From a virus: 64,000 nt of DNA. Made by a program: the position numbers and the translations under genes. This document shows positions 22,069 through 31,674 of the stretch, one piece after another. Within the stretch, counting starts at the first letter, position 1. Each line of letters starts with the position of its first letter. The stretch is from positions 1 to 64,000 of the IMG/VR virus record IMGVR_UViG_3300050343_000064; one strand, given 5' to 3'. The notes beneath the pieces were generated by a model. It was not told where the DNA came from and did not search any database. It saw only the letters and a list, made by a program, of their open reading frames with translations.

Positions 22069-23286
22069 TTATTGAAATTTATACCTTATTATTACTACAC
22101 CAGAGCCGCCTGCACCACCATTTCCTAGCCTTCCGCCTCCACCACCGCCAGTGTTTGTTCCACTTGCTCATAATTATTGAACGCTTCCACCTCCACCACC
22201 AGATCTAGTACCTGTAATTATTCCAGCACCATTACTATACCAGCACCAGCTCCACCACCACCTGAAGCTCCATAAGCTGGAGCACCAGGGTTTCCTGAAG
22301 CACCTCCTGGTTGACCTTGAGGTGGACTTACAGGAGGGGTATTACCTGCTTTTGCAGACTCACCGCCTGCTGCACTACCATTTCCATTACCACCACCAGA
22401 ACCACCTGTTTTACCAGCTACATTATCGTGAGAACCACCTCCAGCACCGCCAGCTGATGTTACTGTTGAAAAAGTTGAATTGACACCATTAGATCCTCTA
22501 GAAGATGGACTTGAAGTTTGTCCTGCTCCACCGCCACCAACTGCTATTGGATATGCTTGTGCTGTAACTGTGATATTTGTTGATCCTTCTAATGGAGAAG
22601 CGGGAGAATAGGTATCTACACCTGATTTAGATTCTCTAAAACCACCTGCTCCACCACCGCCACCGCCTTTACCACCACCGCCACCACCAGCTACTACTAT
22701 ATAACTTACTTCATTACTAGCTGCTGTATCAGATACTTCTGTAACAGTAAAAGTACCAGGTCCTGTAAATGTATGAACTTTAAAATCACCACAAGTTCCG
22801 TTATTGTACCACCTGTTGCAGTTACAAATGTTGCAATAGGTTCTTTATCAGCTTCTCTTCCAGCGAATTTGAACTACTACCCAACCTTTTGTTGCATCTA
22901 CATAAACAAAAGTTCATTGCAAGACCAGCACTTGATTAACCAAATCAGAAGCGTCTCCTTGAATATTAGAACCATTTCTACCAATTGTAATATTATTTTT
23001 TGCTGAATTTTGTTATAATCTGAACAGCTACGATATCACCTGCAGATGGTGAGGCAGGTAGTGTTACTGTAACTGCTCCTGACCTGTTGTATTTACAAAA
23101 TAACCTTCTCCACTTACAGCTGTAAAATCTGCTGTTTTGATTGATGTCTGCCAATCAACAGAACCTGTTCTACCAAAACCTGATTGAGTAGCGCCACTAG
23201 CTAAAGTTACAGCTGTACCTGATCCACCTAACTGTTAAAGTTGAACCACTTTGTTTATCTATTGCATCTACTTCTATTTTACTCAT
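22069..23286 (-). CDS. Gly-rich tail-fibre protein, paralogue 3 (frameshifted)
   Basis: Starts MSKIEVDAIDKQSGSTLTV at 23286, coupled to the upstream stop as TAATG. It then reads QSGFGRTGSVDWQ, the FVNTTG module, VHTFTGPGTFTVTEV and YIVVAGGGGGG with a long Gly-rich tract, ending GVVIIRYKFQ at 22069. Slips lie near 23235, 23080, 23015, 22930, 22870, 22795, 22235 and 22180. The three paralogues differ most in the Gly-rich distal part, as expected if that part contacts the host. Confidence 0.65.
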
Positions 23287-23741
23287 TAAACTACTACTAC
23301 CGTTCCTGTTATTGTTTGTGTACCAGTTACTGTAACTGGTCCTGCTAATACTCCTGAAGCAACTGTTTGAGTTTCGTCAAGTGTTGTTGCATGTGTTACA
23401 ACATAACCTGTAGCTGTCATAGATGGTGACATAGCTCTCTTCGCTGGTAGTGTACAAAAAACATTTTTAGTACCTGCAGAAAAGTTTACTGCACTATCAG
23501 AATTTGATGATGAGATAATTGTTGTTCTTGATAAAGTATCAGGTGAAGCATCAGTTACTGTACCAATACCTACCTCAAACTCACCAGCTGAATTTAATTC
23601 AATTGCATAGTAAGTTGTATTACCAGTTCCAATTCCTGAAACAAAACTTTCATAACCAGTTTCTGCACCAGCTAAACTAAAAGTTCCTGTTCCAGTAGTT
23701 GTACTTGTTTCTTTAACTCTATCGTTAACTATTAAAGCCAT
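23286..23741 (-). CDS. Structural protein, fibre-associated
   Basis: 151 residues, MALIVNDRVKETSTTTGTGT, then FSLAGAETGYESFVSGIGTG, a module common in phage tail and decoration proteins. It has ISSSNSDSAVNFSAGTKNVF and a Thr/Val-rich C-terminus ending TVVVV. The frame is intact. The stop overlaps the start of Gly-rich paralogue 3, so it may provide the attachment domain for the fibre genes that follow. Confidence 0.7.
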   Translation of the reverse strand: MALIVNDRVKETSTTTGTGTFSLAGAETGYESFVSGIGTGNTTYYAIELNSAGEFEVGIGTVTDASPDTLSRTTIISSSNSDSAVNFSAGTKNVFCTLPAKRAMSPSMTATGYVVTHATTLDETQTVASGVLAGPVTVTGTQTITGTVVVV

Positions 23742-23759
23742 TACTACTCCAAAATTTTA

Positions 23760-24191
23760 TTACGCGTCGCCAAGTCTAATGATTGCACTAGATGAGTTAG
23801 CAGTTGGAAACTGAACAACGAAATCACCGTTAGTTGCAGTTTTTGTTCCGCCAAAGTCTAAAACTAATACAGCTTCATTACTTGTACCTTTATAAATCAG
23901 TGCTCCTACTGCTGATAACGTTACAGAACTAAAAGTAGAATCTGCAAAGTCAACGAATGCAATGTTACTTGATACTGCTACACCGTTGTTAGTTAAAGTA
24001 TTTCCGCCTGCAGTATAGTTTGTTCCAGATGAAGAAACTTCATTGGAAGTTGTATAAGCAGTTGTTGAAGTACTAAAACCACCTATAGATGTATAAAGCG
24101 CTAGTTTAAAAGTTGATCCACCAGATGAATCAAAATCAAACACGCCACCAAGTAGGTCTGTTTTAAAAGAGTCAGGTACTATATTTGCCAT
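23760..24191 (-). CDS. Structural protein, Ser/Thr-rich
   Basis: 143 residues starting MANIVPDSFKTDLLGGVFDF. The sequence is beta-rich with many Ser and Thr and ends IIRLGDA. It resembles small head-decoration or neck-whisker proteins of marine phages; I cannot name a family. The frame is intact. The gene lies between the adaptor-like protein and the fibre genes. Confidence 0.7.
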   Translation of the reverse strand: MANIVPDSFKTDLLGGVFDFDSSGGSTFKLALYTSIGGFSTSTTAYTTSNEVSSSGTNYTAGGNTLTNNGVAVSSNIAFVDFADSTFSSVTLSAVGALIYKGTSNEAVLVLDFGGTKTATNGDFVVQFPTANSSSAIIRLGDA

Positions 24192-24213
24192 TTAATTGTC
24201 TCCTTAATTTATT

Positions 24214-24887
24214 TTATGGTGATGGTGATTTAAGAGGAGTACGAATAACTCCATCTTGATATTCGTCTCGGCGTCTACGACCTTGTTGTTCGATCGCGTA
24301 CGATTGTAAAGCTCTTTTAAAAGATCCTTCGTAGTATTGTAACATATCTGCAGGACCTTTCAAGTATCCATATGCTTCTACCAGACATCCATACAAAAGT
24401 AAATCCTGATATTTATTACTTGTATAAGTTCCTTGTGTACTTCCCGGTGAAGCTGTTATTGAATCTGGTTGCTTTGTATAAGCTAAAGTAATTAAATTAG
24501 TGCTATTTGGCGTAGGTGCTACTACCCAATAATTAGCATCCCAATTAGCATAATATTTTGGTAATCCAGACGCTGTTCCTGGAGTATCATAAAAAGTTGC
24601 CATATAACTGAAGTATCTTTTTTTTCTAAAAAAGTTTGATCACCATTTGAATCTGTTAATTGTACATATCTAATAAATCTTAAATCAGATGGAATAGTTA
24701 CATATCTACTACCAGATGCTAAGTTTGAAGTTGCATAAAATCTATTATCATCAGAATCTGCATCTCTATAAATTCTATTTTCAGCGTTTTTAATAATTGT
24801 TGTTAGAATAGTATTGGATAATACAGAGTCATCAACTTCTGTATAGTTTCTAATATCATCTTGTAAATTTGCTAAAGTGTAAGCCAT
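24214..24887 (-). CDS. Head-tail adaptor-like protein (one frameshift)
   Basis: About 223 residues: MAYTLANLQDDIRNYTEVDD, then NAENRIYRDADSD, RYVTIPSDLRFIRYVQLTDS, and, after a slip near 24600, MATFYDTPGTASGLPKYYAN followed by a helical C-terminus with GRRRRDEYQDG. This layout matches a phage adaptor family that connects portal to tail in short-tailed and long-headed phages. Position a few genes after the capsid gene supports this. Confidence 0.7.
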
Positions 24888-25021
24888 TACTTTGATTCTC
24901 CATATTTTCTACGTATCTTATCTTTTTTATCTGTTCTAGTTTCTTCATACATCTCAAGATGAGGATCTTGTCTCTCACATTTAAACATATTTTTAATAAA
25001 ATTAATAATTTTTTTTATCAT
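24887..25021 (-). CDS. 44-aa Lys-rich protein
   Basis: MIKKIINFIKNMFKCERQDP then a charged helix, ending YGESK. The first ten residues form an amphipathic basic-hydrophobic helix. Its stop shares a base with the ATG of the adaptor-like gene (TAATG), and its start overlaps the end of the upstream gene. It could bind membrane or nucleic acid; no function is known. Confidence 0.65.
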   Translation of the reverse strand: MIKKIINFIKNMFKCERQDPHLEMYEETRTDKKDKIRRKYGESK

Positions 25022-25620
25022 GCTGATATTGTTATAGGTCCAACGGAACAACCGTAGCCTCCTCCTTTGATATTTCCTGTTGTAGCAGTATCCGCATTAA
25101 CTGTAAAGAAGAAGAAATTAGATAAAGCATAGTCTGTTGTAACTCTTGCACCATTATCAAAAAGTCCTGTTGTTATAGCATATCCGGATCCTTGTCCTAT
25201 TTGTACTCCTGTAATACCATCAAAGTTTTGAATAGTTGCATAAGCAAATACAGGATTAGTTGAAGTACCTGTTCCAGGTGAAATTGTTGGTGCACCTCTA
25301 AATAAATATGTTGTACCATTTGTTAAACCATGTCCGGGAACGTTTACATTAATAATTCCTGATCCTGCTTGATATGTTTCAAAACCATTTTCCGGTATCA
25401 TTACAGTTGTAATTGGTTCTGTTCTATCTGGTCTTACTTGTAATAAAGCAATACCATCACCACCAATTGCTTTTGGTTGAAGTTGTGGTTGTTTAGGTTC
25501 AAACTCTGTGTAATGAACAAACGAACCATTCCATTCTCTAACCATTTCTTTGTATGGAAATTCCATACCTGATCTATCAGAAATTGCTTTTGAATGTTTT
25601 CCTGTTGCGTATTTAGACAT
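25018..25620 (-). CDS. Conserved virion protein, neck region
   Basis: 200 residues starting MSKYATGKHSKAISDRSGME, then FPYKEMVREWNGSFVHYTEF, a segment I recognise from marine podovirus structural modules. The rest is Gly/Thr-rich beta structure with FFFFTVNADTATTG. The start overlaps the stop of the upstream adaptor gene. It is presumed to sit at the head-tail junction. The frame is intact. Confidence 0.7.
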   Translation of the reverse strand: MSKYATGKHSKAISDRSGMEFPYKEMVREWNGSFVHYTEFEPKQPQLQPKAIGGDGIALLQVRPDRTEPITTVMIPENGFETYQAGSGIINVNVPGHGLTNGTTYLFRGAPTISPGTGTSTNPVFAYATIQNFDGITGVQIGQGSGYAITTGLFDNGARVTTDYALSNFFFFTVNADTATTGNIKGGGYGCSVGPITISA

Positions 25621-26370
25621 TAAGTTCCTGGGTAATAAGCTTTAGGTGTAATGTATGTACTTGAAGCTGAACCATCTTCTTGTAATGCTCTTTGAAATTC
25701 ATCTTCATAAAATAATTTCATTGGTTGAGTCATTTGTGGAGCATACTTCATGGATAAATAATAAGCTAAACCTGAAACCATACATGGTATAAATCTAAAA
25801 GGCATATCAGTTGCATTAGTGTAAGCTCCAATATCTTGAATTCTTTTTATGTAATAGAAATGCATATCTTTAGATGCATTAGTTGAATCAGGTGTAGGGT
25901 AAACACTAATACTAACATGATCGATAAATCTTTGTACCCAATATTGATTAGGTGTACCTTGAGATAGTTTATTTGAAAAAGCAGCATATGTTGATCTATC
26001 AACTTTAGTCATAGGACTATCTGATTGATCTGTTGCGGTTCTATCCGATCTTAATTGTGCTTCAAGGACATCGGATATTCCGTATACCCCATTTGGATTT
26101 GATGTAGCACTTGTACCATCTGCAGCTGATCTAAAAAATTTATACTCAGCTTGACCTTGTATTAAATCTAAATCAAGTTCTCCTATTTCCCAATAGTGAA
26201 TACCTCTATTGCCCCATTCCTGAAGCATTATATTTAATGATCGTCTAGAAGTTTTTAATTGATAACCGGAAACTTGTTGAATACCTATTCGTCTCAAAAG
26301 CTTCTTCTACTATTTCATCAACTGAAAAAGTTTTATCAAATGTAGTTGTTCCAGAGGTTGTGTTAGCCAT
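25620..26370 (-). CDS. Head-tail connector/tail accessory-like protein (one frameshift)
   Basis: About 250 residues from MANTTSGTTTFDKTFSVDEI at 26370, with a slip near 26295, then RRSLNIMLQEWGNRGIHYWE, which is typical of P22 gp4-like or gp10-like connector proteins. The C-terminus has FRFIPCMVSGLAYYLSMKYA and an acidic helix. It directly precedes the 200-residue neck protein. The assignment to a connector role rests on this pattern and on gene order. Confidence 0.7.
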
Positions 26371-26378
26371 TTAGCCTC

Positions 26379-26669
26379 CTAGCCAGTGTATCCGATAGTA
26401 ACAGATCCTGATCCAGTTACATCTGCATAGATAGTATTTTCAAATCTAATTCCGTTTCCAGGCATATACATATCTAGTCCTTCGCTTCCAAAAGTAGATT
26501 CAAATACAATATTTCCAGTTGCAGTCGCTGCATCGTAAAGTTTTATATTTGTGACTCCTGTAGCTTGAATGTATGTAACTCTAGCAGGACCAATATTAAT
26601 AGATCCTCCCGAAAAAGTTTTCACCTGTCCGTCAGCTGTAAGTGTTGTAAATTTTTGGTCTGATGACAT
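26379..26669 (-). CDS. Small beta-rich structural protein
   Basis: 96 residues, MSSDQKFTTLTADGQVKTFS, then a beta-rich domain ending VTIGYTG. I choose the ATG at 26669 because AAGGAG lies 7 bases upstream; a longer frame exists but would start inside the terminator hairpin. It may be a head-decoration protein. No family recognised. Confidence 0.7.
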   Translation of the reverse strand: MSSDQKFTTLTADGQVKTFSGGSINIGPARVTYIQATGVTNIKLYDAATATGNIVFESTFGSEGLDMYMPGNGIRFENTIYADVTGSGSVTIGYTG

Positions 26670-26692
26670 ATTGTTTCTCCTTAAAATTAATA

Positions 26693-26712
26693 TGTGGGGC
26701 CTAAGCCCCACA
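26693..26712 (-). terminator. Hairpin terminator between structural genes
   Basis: Perfect 8-bp stem TGTGGGGC / GCCCCACA with a four-base loop, followed on the minus strand by an A/T-rich tract. It lies between the gene ending at 26724 and the gene starting at 26669. Confidence 0.65.
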
Positions 26713-26723
26713 ATAATTATTTA

Positions 26724-27163
26724 TTATGCTTCTTTTGCAAATACACCTTGTACATCAACAATCGTCCAATGCGTTGTTGAGTTTAAAGATGCACATACTA
26801 CAAAGTCACCAACTTTTGATGTAGATGTAAGAGCACCTGTTGATGTGTTTTTAGTTATTACTTCAAAAGCTTTTCTTTATTATCTGTTAAAGATCCAGCA
26901 TACAAAATACCATCATTAGCATTTGGGCTAATAGTTAAAGTGTTAGTTCCATCTTGAGCAGTGTTTACAAAAGTAAAAACTCTTCCAATAGAAATTGCAG
27001 GTAAAGTAAATACCACACCATCAGTAGATGATGTAAAAGTTTTACCAGAATCTGCATTTGCAACTGTGTAGTTAGCTGCTTTGTTTTCTAGATTAAATCC
27101 AGTTAAACCTGCTTCGTTAAATTTACCTTGCAGTACTGGTCCTCTAAATAGTGTTTTAGCCAT
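26724..27163 (-). CDS. Virion protein after the capsid gene (one frameshift)
   Basis: About 146 residues, MAKTLFRGPVLQGKFNEAGL, then VFTLPAISIGRVFTFVNTAQ, a beta module found in phage spikes and fibres. The clean part ends near 26858; one slip near 26875 gives VITKNTSTGALTSTSKVGDF and TTHWTIVDVQGVFAKEA, ending at 26724. It is separated from the following gene by a hairpin terminator. A role as a decoration or fibre protein is likely but unproven. Confidence 0.65.
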
Positions 27164-27329
27164 GATTATTCTCCTAGTTGTATTCTACATAGTCTCTAGG
27201 CCGTCGACTATACTGCGTCCATGCAGAATATTAATTTATGTATAGTGACAAAAGTATATACTAGTTTTTAGTAGAGTGCAAGAGAGCCTGTAGTGTGGAG
27301 TGGATTTTTTCCAACGATGTAGCTTTTGA

Positions 27330-27539
27330 TTAAGTAGCTACTGAAACTTCTGGAGCAGAACTTTCAACATTGTTCTGTCTATGGGCAATTGCTGCTTCTT
27401 CCAGCTTAATGTCAGTGATGATTTTTTTTACTTTGTCATCGATTCTGACCATTTCAAGAGTATATCTATTATTATCTAGATGCTCCTGTTCCCACTTCAA
27501 CTCCAAGGACCTTTTTGCTTTGTATAGGTCTTGTATCAT
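27330..27539 (-). CDS. 69-aa coiled-coil protein
   Basis: MIQDLYKAKRSLELKWEQEH followed by a long charged helix with heptad-like hydrophobic spacing. No domain recognised. Its start lies inside the last 68 bases of the upstream gene in another frame, so one of the two boundaries may be wrong. About 165 bases of non-coding DNA follow. Confidence 0.55.
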   Translation of the reverse strand: MIQDLYKAKRSLELKWEQEHLDNNRYTLEMVRIDDKVKKIITDIKLEEAAIAHRQNNVESSAPEVSVAT

Positions 27540-27729
27540 CTATAACCTCCTCATAGGTTATTCTATTTACCTTGTCATTATAACTATTTCCAAGGTTTTC
27601 CCAAACTATACTGTTTTCTCCAAGTTTGTCAAGGATAGATTGTTCAAGGTTAGTTGGGGAATCTTCTGATTCTACTTTAAATTTAGCGTGATGATTATAC
27701 GCCCAAATGTTTACTATAAATTTTGTCAT
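27472..27729 (-). CDS. 85-aa conserved small protein
   Basis: MTKFIVNIWAYNHHAKFKVE, then an acidic helix and NRITYEEVIDDTRPIQ. The end overlaps the next gene in a different frame. It follows the major capsid gene by about 60 bases on the minus strand. Function unknown. Confidence 0.55.
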   Translation of the reverse strand: MTKFIVNIWAYNHHAKFKVESEDSPTNLEQSILDKLGENSIVWENLGNSYNDKVNRITYEEVIDDTRPIQSKKVLGVEVGTGASR

Positions 27730-27789
27730 GGTTTTGTCTTTCTATTTTTAAATTGTGGCGAGACTATGTCCCGCCACAAAAATTATTGA

Positions 27790-28691
27790 TTACGCTCCTG
27801 GCGAACCAAAAATACCTCTAGGGTCAGAAACTCCGAAAGAGTATCTTTCTCTAGCTTTGTATCTTACGTTACCAGTGTCAAAGTCGCCTTCCATTGCAGT
27901 TGTCAATGGTGCTCTGTTGAACATTTTCATACCGTTAGGCACGTCTGTTAAGATATAGAACGCATCTGCATCTGTTAGGTAGTTGTTCACTCTATAACCT
28001 TGAGGAACCATACCCATAGATACGATTGCATTGATATCGTTATCAGCTGTTCCAACTCTACCTTGAGACTTCATAAGTCTTTCAGCTGTAAATTGTAGCT
28101 CAGAAGGAATGATCATTTTCAGTCCTCTTGCTGCAACTCTTAAACCTCTTTCATCAGTCATTTTACCAATGTCAATCATTGATTGCTCTAATGAAGTTTC
28201 GTTAAGTCAGAAGAAGTCGCTAATTCATTAGCGAACGTTCCTGCTACAGTCGGGTGATTAGTTGCCATTAAAGCAACGCCGTCACCAGATTGGAAAGTTG
28301 TGAAACCATTAATTAATGGATCAACAGCTTTTACTTGCTTAGCATTACTCATAGATCTTGCTAAAGCTTTTGTATATCTAGACGCAAGTCTATCATACAA
28401 GTTGTCCTCAATCGCTTCTTCAGTGATTGCGAACGCTAAAGCTACAGTCTCGTGAGTGTATCTAGCAGTGAAAGTTTCTTGTGCTTCGTCGAATGAAACA
28501 CCAGCACCTTCACCTTTTACTTGTGCGTTAGCGAAACCAGATAACATAACTTCTTCTTCAAAAGCTCTGTCAGATGATTCCTCGTTATAAATTTCAGCAT
28601 GCTGATTTTCATAACGTTTATATTCCAAGCCGAACAGTGCGTTCAAACCTGGCTCTAGTTCTTTGACTAGTTGTGATCGTGATATTGCCAT
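27790..28691 (-). CDS. Major capsid protein (one frameshift)
   Basis: About 300 residues from MAISRSQLVKELEPGLNALF at 28691 to GIFGSPGA at 27790, with one slip near 28185 that splits it into two open frames. Features expected of the HK97-fold capsid family are the acidic N-terminal E-loop region, ETVALAFAITEEAIEDNLYD and the late FYILTDVPNGMKMF block. It lies three genes below the scaffold gene, with a decoration-like protein between. Length and gene order support the call. Confidence 0.85.
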
Positions 28692-28712
28692 TATTGTTCT
28701 CCTATTCTAGCT

Positions 28713-29272
28713 TTACGATTGTAGCTCAATTAGATTAGCAACTACTACTACAGATCTGAAAGCCGCATTTTCATCGTTTTCAGGATCTTCAGCAGATCTT
28801 AGTAATCTCCATGATTTATCATCATTTCCAGTTACTCCGATATTTAAAGTTGCTGTAGATTGACCAGTAGTTGTACTACCAGCAGAAACATTAAAGTCAT
28901 AAGTCTCTAAGTATCCTGCTTGTGCTACTGCATCATCTGTTGCGCATACATATTGTTGTTGAGGGTTATCGAATACAAATGCATCGATATCTTCCGAGTT
29001 TGCTGGTGTTACTTGTACGTAATGGTTTGCAAACGTTGGTTTCAACGTAGTTGCTGCATTGTAAAAATACCGTTTAAGACACCAATTACAGGAGCAGCTG
29101 CAGTTTGTCCATTAACAATGTAACCAGCAGCAGAAGCAACACAGCCACCATGAAATATAGTAGTTGCATAGCCCGCATCGATTTTGTATTTACCTTGACC
29201 AGAAGTCGCTGGTGTTGAACCAAGCGTTCCTGCAGCAATCAAACCAAAACCTTGTTCGTTTCTATTTGCCAT
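28713..29272 (-). CDS. Head-associated (decoration-like) protein (one frameshift)
   Basis: About 186 residues from MANRNEQGFGLIAAGTLGST at 29272 through a slip near 29045 to TFANHYVQVTPANSEDIDAF, ending VVVVANLIELQS. The protein is Ala/Gly/Thr-rich and probably beta-structured. Its place directly above the capsid gene is typical of decoration or capsid-cement proteins. Confidence 0.65.
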
Positions 29273-29343
29273 AGTTGTTTCTCCTTATGTACCTGCCCCG
29301 AAGGGCCTCCAGTACGGTTTATTAAATTCAGTGATGTAAAAAA

Positions 29344-29805
29344 TTACTTTTTAGTACCACCGAAGGTTACACGAGATTGTCTATCAACATTGATAGGCAT
29401 TCTACTATCCTGCTCCCTCATAAGGTCGTTGTTTACGGCTTCGTTACGTTCTTTATGTCTATCAGACATATACTGTTGACGTTGCTGTGCGATCTCTTCA
29501 GGTACCTTCGCAAGTAGAAGGCCACCAACCCCAATCACTCCCTTGTATTTACCGTCTTCAACGGTTGGGTAATCACTTGCATTTTCAACTTCTTCAGATC
29601 TAACTAATTCATAACCTTCTCTTAAACGTCCAGTTATATTTTTAGTATCTTGAAAGCCTACAACTTCAGCTCTTATCCATCTATACCTGAATCCATCAGG
29701 TGCAGGGGGTGCATCTAGAGATGATGGTGGAACCCACACTTTTGGTCTTTCAGACTTTGACCGTGTTTGGCTCGCACGAGAAGTATTTTTATTTTCGTTT
29801 TCCAT
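29344..29805 (-). CDS. Conserved head-module protein
   Basis: 153 residues. The Ser/Arg-rich N-terminus is followed by KVWVPPSSLDAPPAPDGFRY, then RWIRAEVVGFQDTKNITGRL, and a charged helical C-terminus. This pattern is familiar from marine podovirus head modules, where its role is not established. It is directly downstream of the scaffold gene. The frame is intact. Confidence 0.7.
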   Translation of the reverse strand: MENENKNTSRASQTRSKSERPKVWVPPSSLDAPPAPDGFRYRWIRAEVVGFQDTKNITGRLREGYELVRSEEVENASDYPTVEDGKYKGVIGVGGLLLAKVPEEIAQQRQQYMSDRHKERNEAVNNDLMREQDSRMPINVDRQSRVTFGGTKK

Positions 29806-29806
29806 T

Positions 29807-30757
29807 TTACGCTCCTTCCGTGGTTTTTAATTGTTTTGCGTACTCTTCGAGTGGCACACCTAATTTTTTAGCTATTGCTACCTGTGAAGATGTGAGTCTC
29901 ACAGTTTTGCGACCAGGCTTTACGCTTCTTGTAGCAGAAGCAACTGTCTGAACAGGAGCGGTCGATTGCTTATTATTAGTAGTACCAAATTTATGTGGAA
30001 AGTCAACTTTAATTCTTCTGTCAACCTCTGCATAATACTCATTTGAGTTAGGATCATATCCTTCTTTTTCCGTTAAATCCTTATGTATTTCAAAAGCAGT
30101 ATAAGTCATTGCTTTATCAGTACCAAACCATGAGTTTTGAGAAGCCCATGCTTCAGCTTTAGGATCCGGATTAATTGGATCATCCATTTGTTGTGTTTGA
30201 ACGGGTGGTTGAGATAAGACAGGTTTCTCAGCCTGTTTCTCTTCTCTACCAGCTTTGGCTTGCTCTAGTTTCGCATTCTCAAAAGCGAGTGTTGCAATTC
30301 TTTTGTTTGCCTCAACTTGAGCCTGTGCATCACCAGATTCAATAGCAGCAGCTAATTCTTTTTGTGCAGCTTCTAAACCTGTTGATATACTTGTCTCAAA
30401 TTTCTTAACATAATCAGCATCAGTTTTTTCAAACCTAGCTTCTAAGACTCTTCTTTTTTCTTCTACACCTTTGGCATAATCAATAGCGGCTTGTTCTCTT
30501 CTTTCCGCTTCTCTCATCTTACGAGTTAATTTCGCAATACGAGATTGTACACCTTTACTGTAGTCTTCTAAAGTTTCGTCAGATTTTTTTTCCTCTAACT
30601 TTGTTTCTCTTTCATTTTCATATGATTTATCTGTTCCTGTTTCTTGTTCCGTGTTTTCCGTTTCTACAACGGCTTCTTCTTTTGCTTCTTCAATATCTAT
30701 TTCTGCATCAGGTCCTGATGTATCAATAGGTACTAACTTTTTTTCTTCGTCTGGCAT
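29807..30757 (-). CDS. Capsid scaffolding protein
   Basis: 316 residues: acidic, Glu/Lys-rich N-terminus (MPDEEKKLVPIDTSGPDAE), a long helical middle with REAERREQAAIDYAKGVEEK, and a basic C-terminal segment (SVKPGRKTVRLTSSQVAIAK) of the kind that binds capsid protein. Composition, length and position between the portal and capsid genes are all typical of scaffold. The frame is intact. Confidence 0.8.
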   Translation of the reverse strand: MPDEEKKLVPIDTSGPDAEIDIEEAKEEAVVETENTEQETGTDKSYENERETKLEEKKSDETLEDYSKGVQSRIAKLTRKMREAERREQAAIDYAKGVEEKRRVLEARFEKTDADYVKKFETSISTGLEAAQKELAAAIESGDAQAQVEANKRIATLAFENAKLEQAKAGREEKQAEKPVLSQPPVQTQQMDDPINPDPKAEAWASQNSWFGTDKAMTYTAFEIHKDLTEKEGYDPNSNEYYAEVDRRIKVDFPHKFGTTNNKQSTAPVQTVASATRSVKPGRKTVRLTSSQVAIAKKLGVPLEEYAKQLKTTEGA

Positions 30758-30776
30758 AGTTTACTCCTTCCTATGA

Positions 30777-31190
30777 TTAAAACTCATGCAATATATCTTC
30801 TGGACTGTCTATTGTTGCTAACACTTCATCGTCGTTTAGCAGACGCATTTCCCCACCATCTATCTTGATCCTTGATCCGGCATAACGTGCAAACATTACC
30901 CAATCATTGACCTTGCACCACGGGCCTTCAGGATATCTTTCTTTATCCTTATAACATTGTGGGCCCATAGCTAAAACCAAACCAACTTGAGATGCAACTT
31001 GCTGTCGCTCTATAGTTGTTTCAGCTAATACTAATCCACCTTTAGTTTTTTCTTTCATCTTGAAAGGTAAAACTATCATCCTCCACCCAGTAGGTTTTGG
31101 TAAGTTAGGTTCTTTCTCTTCTTTTTTCTCTGATTTTTTTACACCAATAATTTTATTGTTTGGTGTTAATATCGATGACTGTTCCTTCAT
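30777..31190 (-). CDS. GroES-like co-chaperonin
   Basis: 137 residues with a basic N-terminal extension, then PTGWRMIVLPFKMKEKTKGG, the mobile-loop region GGLVLAETTIERQQVASQVG, and VNDWVMFARYAGSRIKIDGG, which match Cpn10 beta-barrel landmarks. Known phage co-chaperonins (for example T4 gp31) replace GroES on the host GroEL ring to fold the capsid protein. Its place next to the scaffold and capsid genes fits that. No GroEL is present in the window. Confidence 0.8.
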   Translation of the reverse strand: MKEQSSILTPNNKIIGVKKSEKKEEKEPNLPKPTGWRMIVLPFKMKEKTKGGLVLAETTIERQQVASQVGLVLAMGPQCYKDKERYPEGPWCKVNDWVMFARYAGSRIKIDGGEMRLLNDDEVLATIDSPEDILHEF

Positions 31191-31377
31191 TGTGCTCCTT
31201 ATCGTTTAGCAGGTTAGAGATTTCCTGACGCACTGATTCCAGTGCATTGATTTGTCCTATTATATACTTGTAATTTTCCATACTGTCAACCCCACCGGAC
31301 GTTACCGAAACTGACAATTGATCTATTCTTGAATCTAGGAATCTTAAAGTTTTATTGATTACTGTTTCTAATTGCAT
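31153..31377 (-). CDS. 74-aa coiled-coil protein
   Basis: MQLETVINKTLRFLDSRIDQ, then YKYIIGQINALESVRQEISN and an acidic tail. Mostly helical. It overlaps the co-chaperonin start by 38 bases and abuts the basic protein upstream. Function unknown; possibly a chaperone or small scaffold accessory, which is inference from position. Confidence 0.65.
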   Translation of the reverse strand: MQLETVINKTLRFLDSRIDQLSVSVTSGGVDSMENYKYIIGQINALESVRQEISNLLNDKEHNEGTVIDINTKQ

Positions 31378-31674
31378 TTAACATTTCCATCTTCTCCGTG
31401 CTTGTCTGATTCGAGAATTAGGATCGTTACGTGTTTTAGCTGATGAGTTTCTTAATTGACCTGCGCTTCTTGCACAGTACGACTTACGTCGGTTTGCAGC
31501 TTTGGACCCTTTTTTCACTTTACCAGTCACGGCTGTTTTTAATTTACTTCCAGGGTTTGCTGCCCTGTAAGCTCTTACACCTTTAGCTGTCATTCCAGCT
31601 CCAGATTTTGTTTTTCTATAATTAGCACCCTTACCTGTAGTAGTTTTTCTAATAGGGTTTTCTTTTTTTCTCAT
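31378..31674 (-). CDS. 98-aa very basic protein
   Basis: Lys, Arg, Ala and Gly make up most of the sequence: MRKKENPIRKTTTGKGANYR, KSGAGMTAKGVRAYRAANPG, KLKTAVTGKVKKGSKAANRR. Two Cys lie near the C-terminus. The KxGMTAKGVRAYRAANPGS pattern recurs in marine phage and some giant-virus proteins of unknown function. Charge suggests DNA binding or condensation in the capsid. The start shares a base with the upstream stop (TAATG). Confidence 0.7.
   Translation of the reverse strand: MRKKENPIRKTTTGKGANYRKTKSGAGMTAKGVRAYRAANPGSKLKTAVTGKVKKGSKAANRRKSYCARSAGQLRNSSAKTRNDPNSRIRQARRRWKC

Noticed and set aside
26379-26711. Longer start for the small structural protein
   Set aside because: The extra N-terminal residues would be encoded by the terminator hairpin; a good ribosome site lies before the ATG at 26669.
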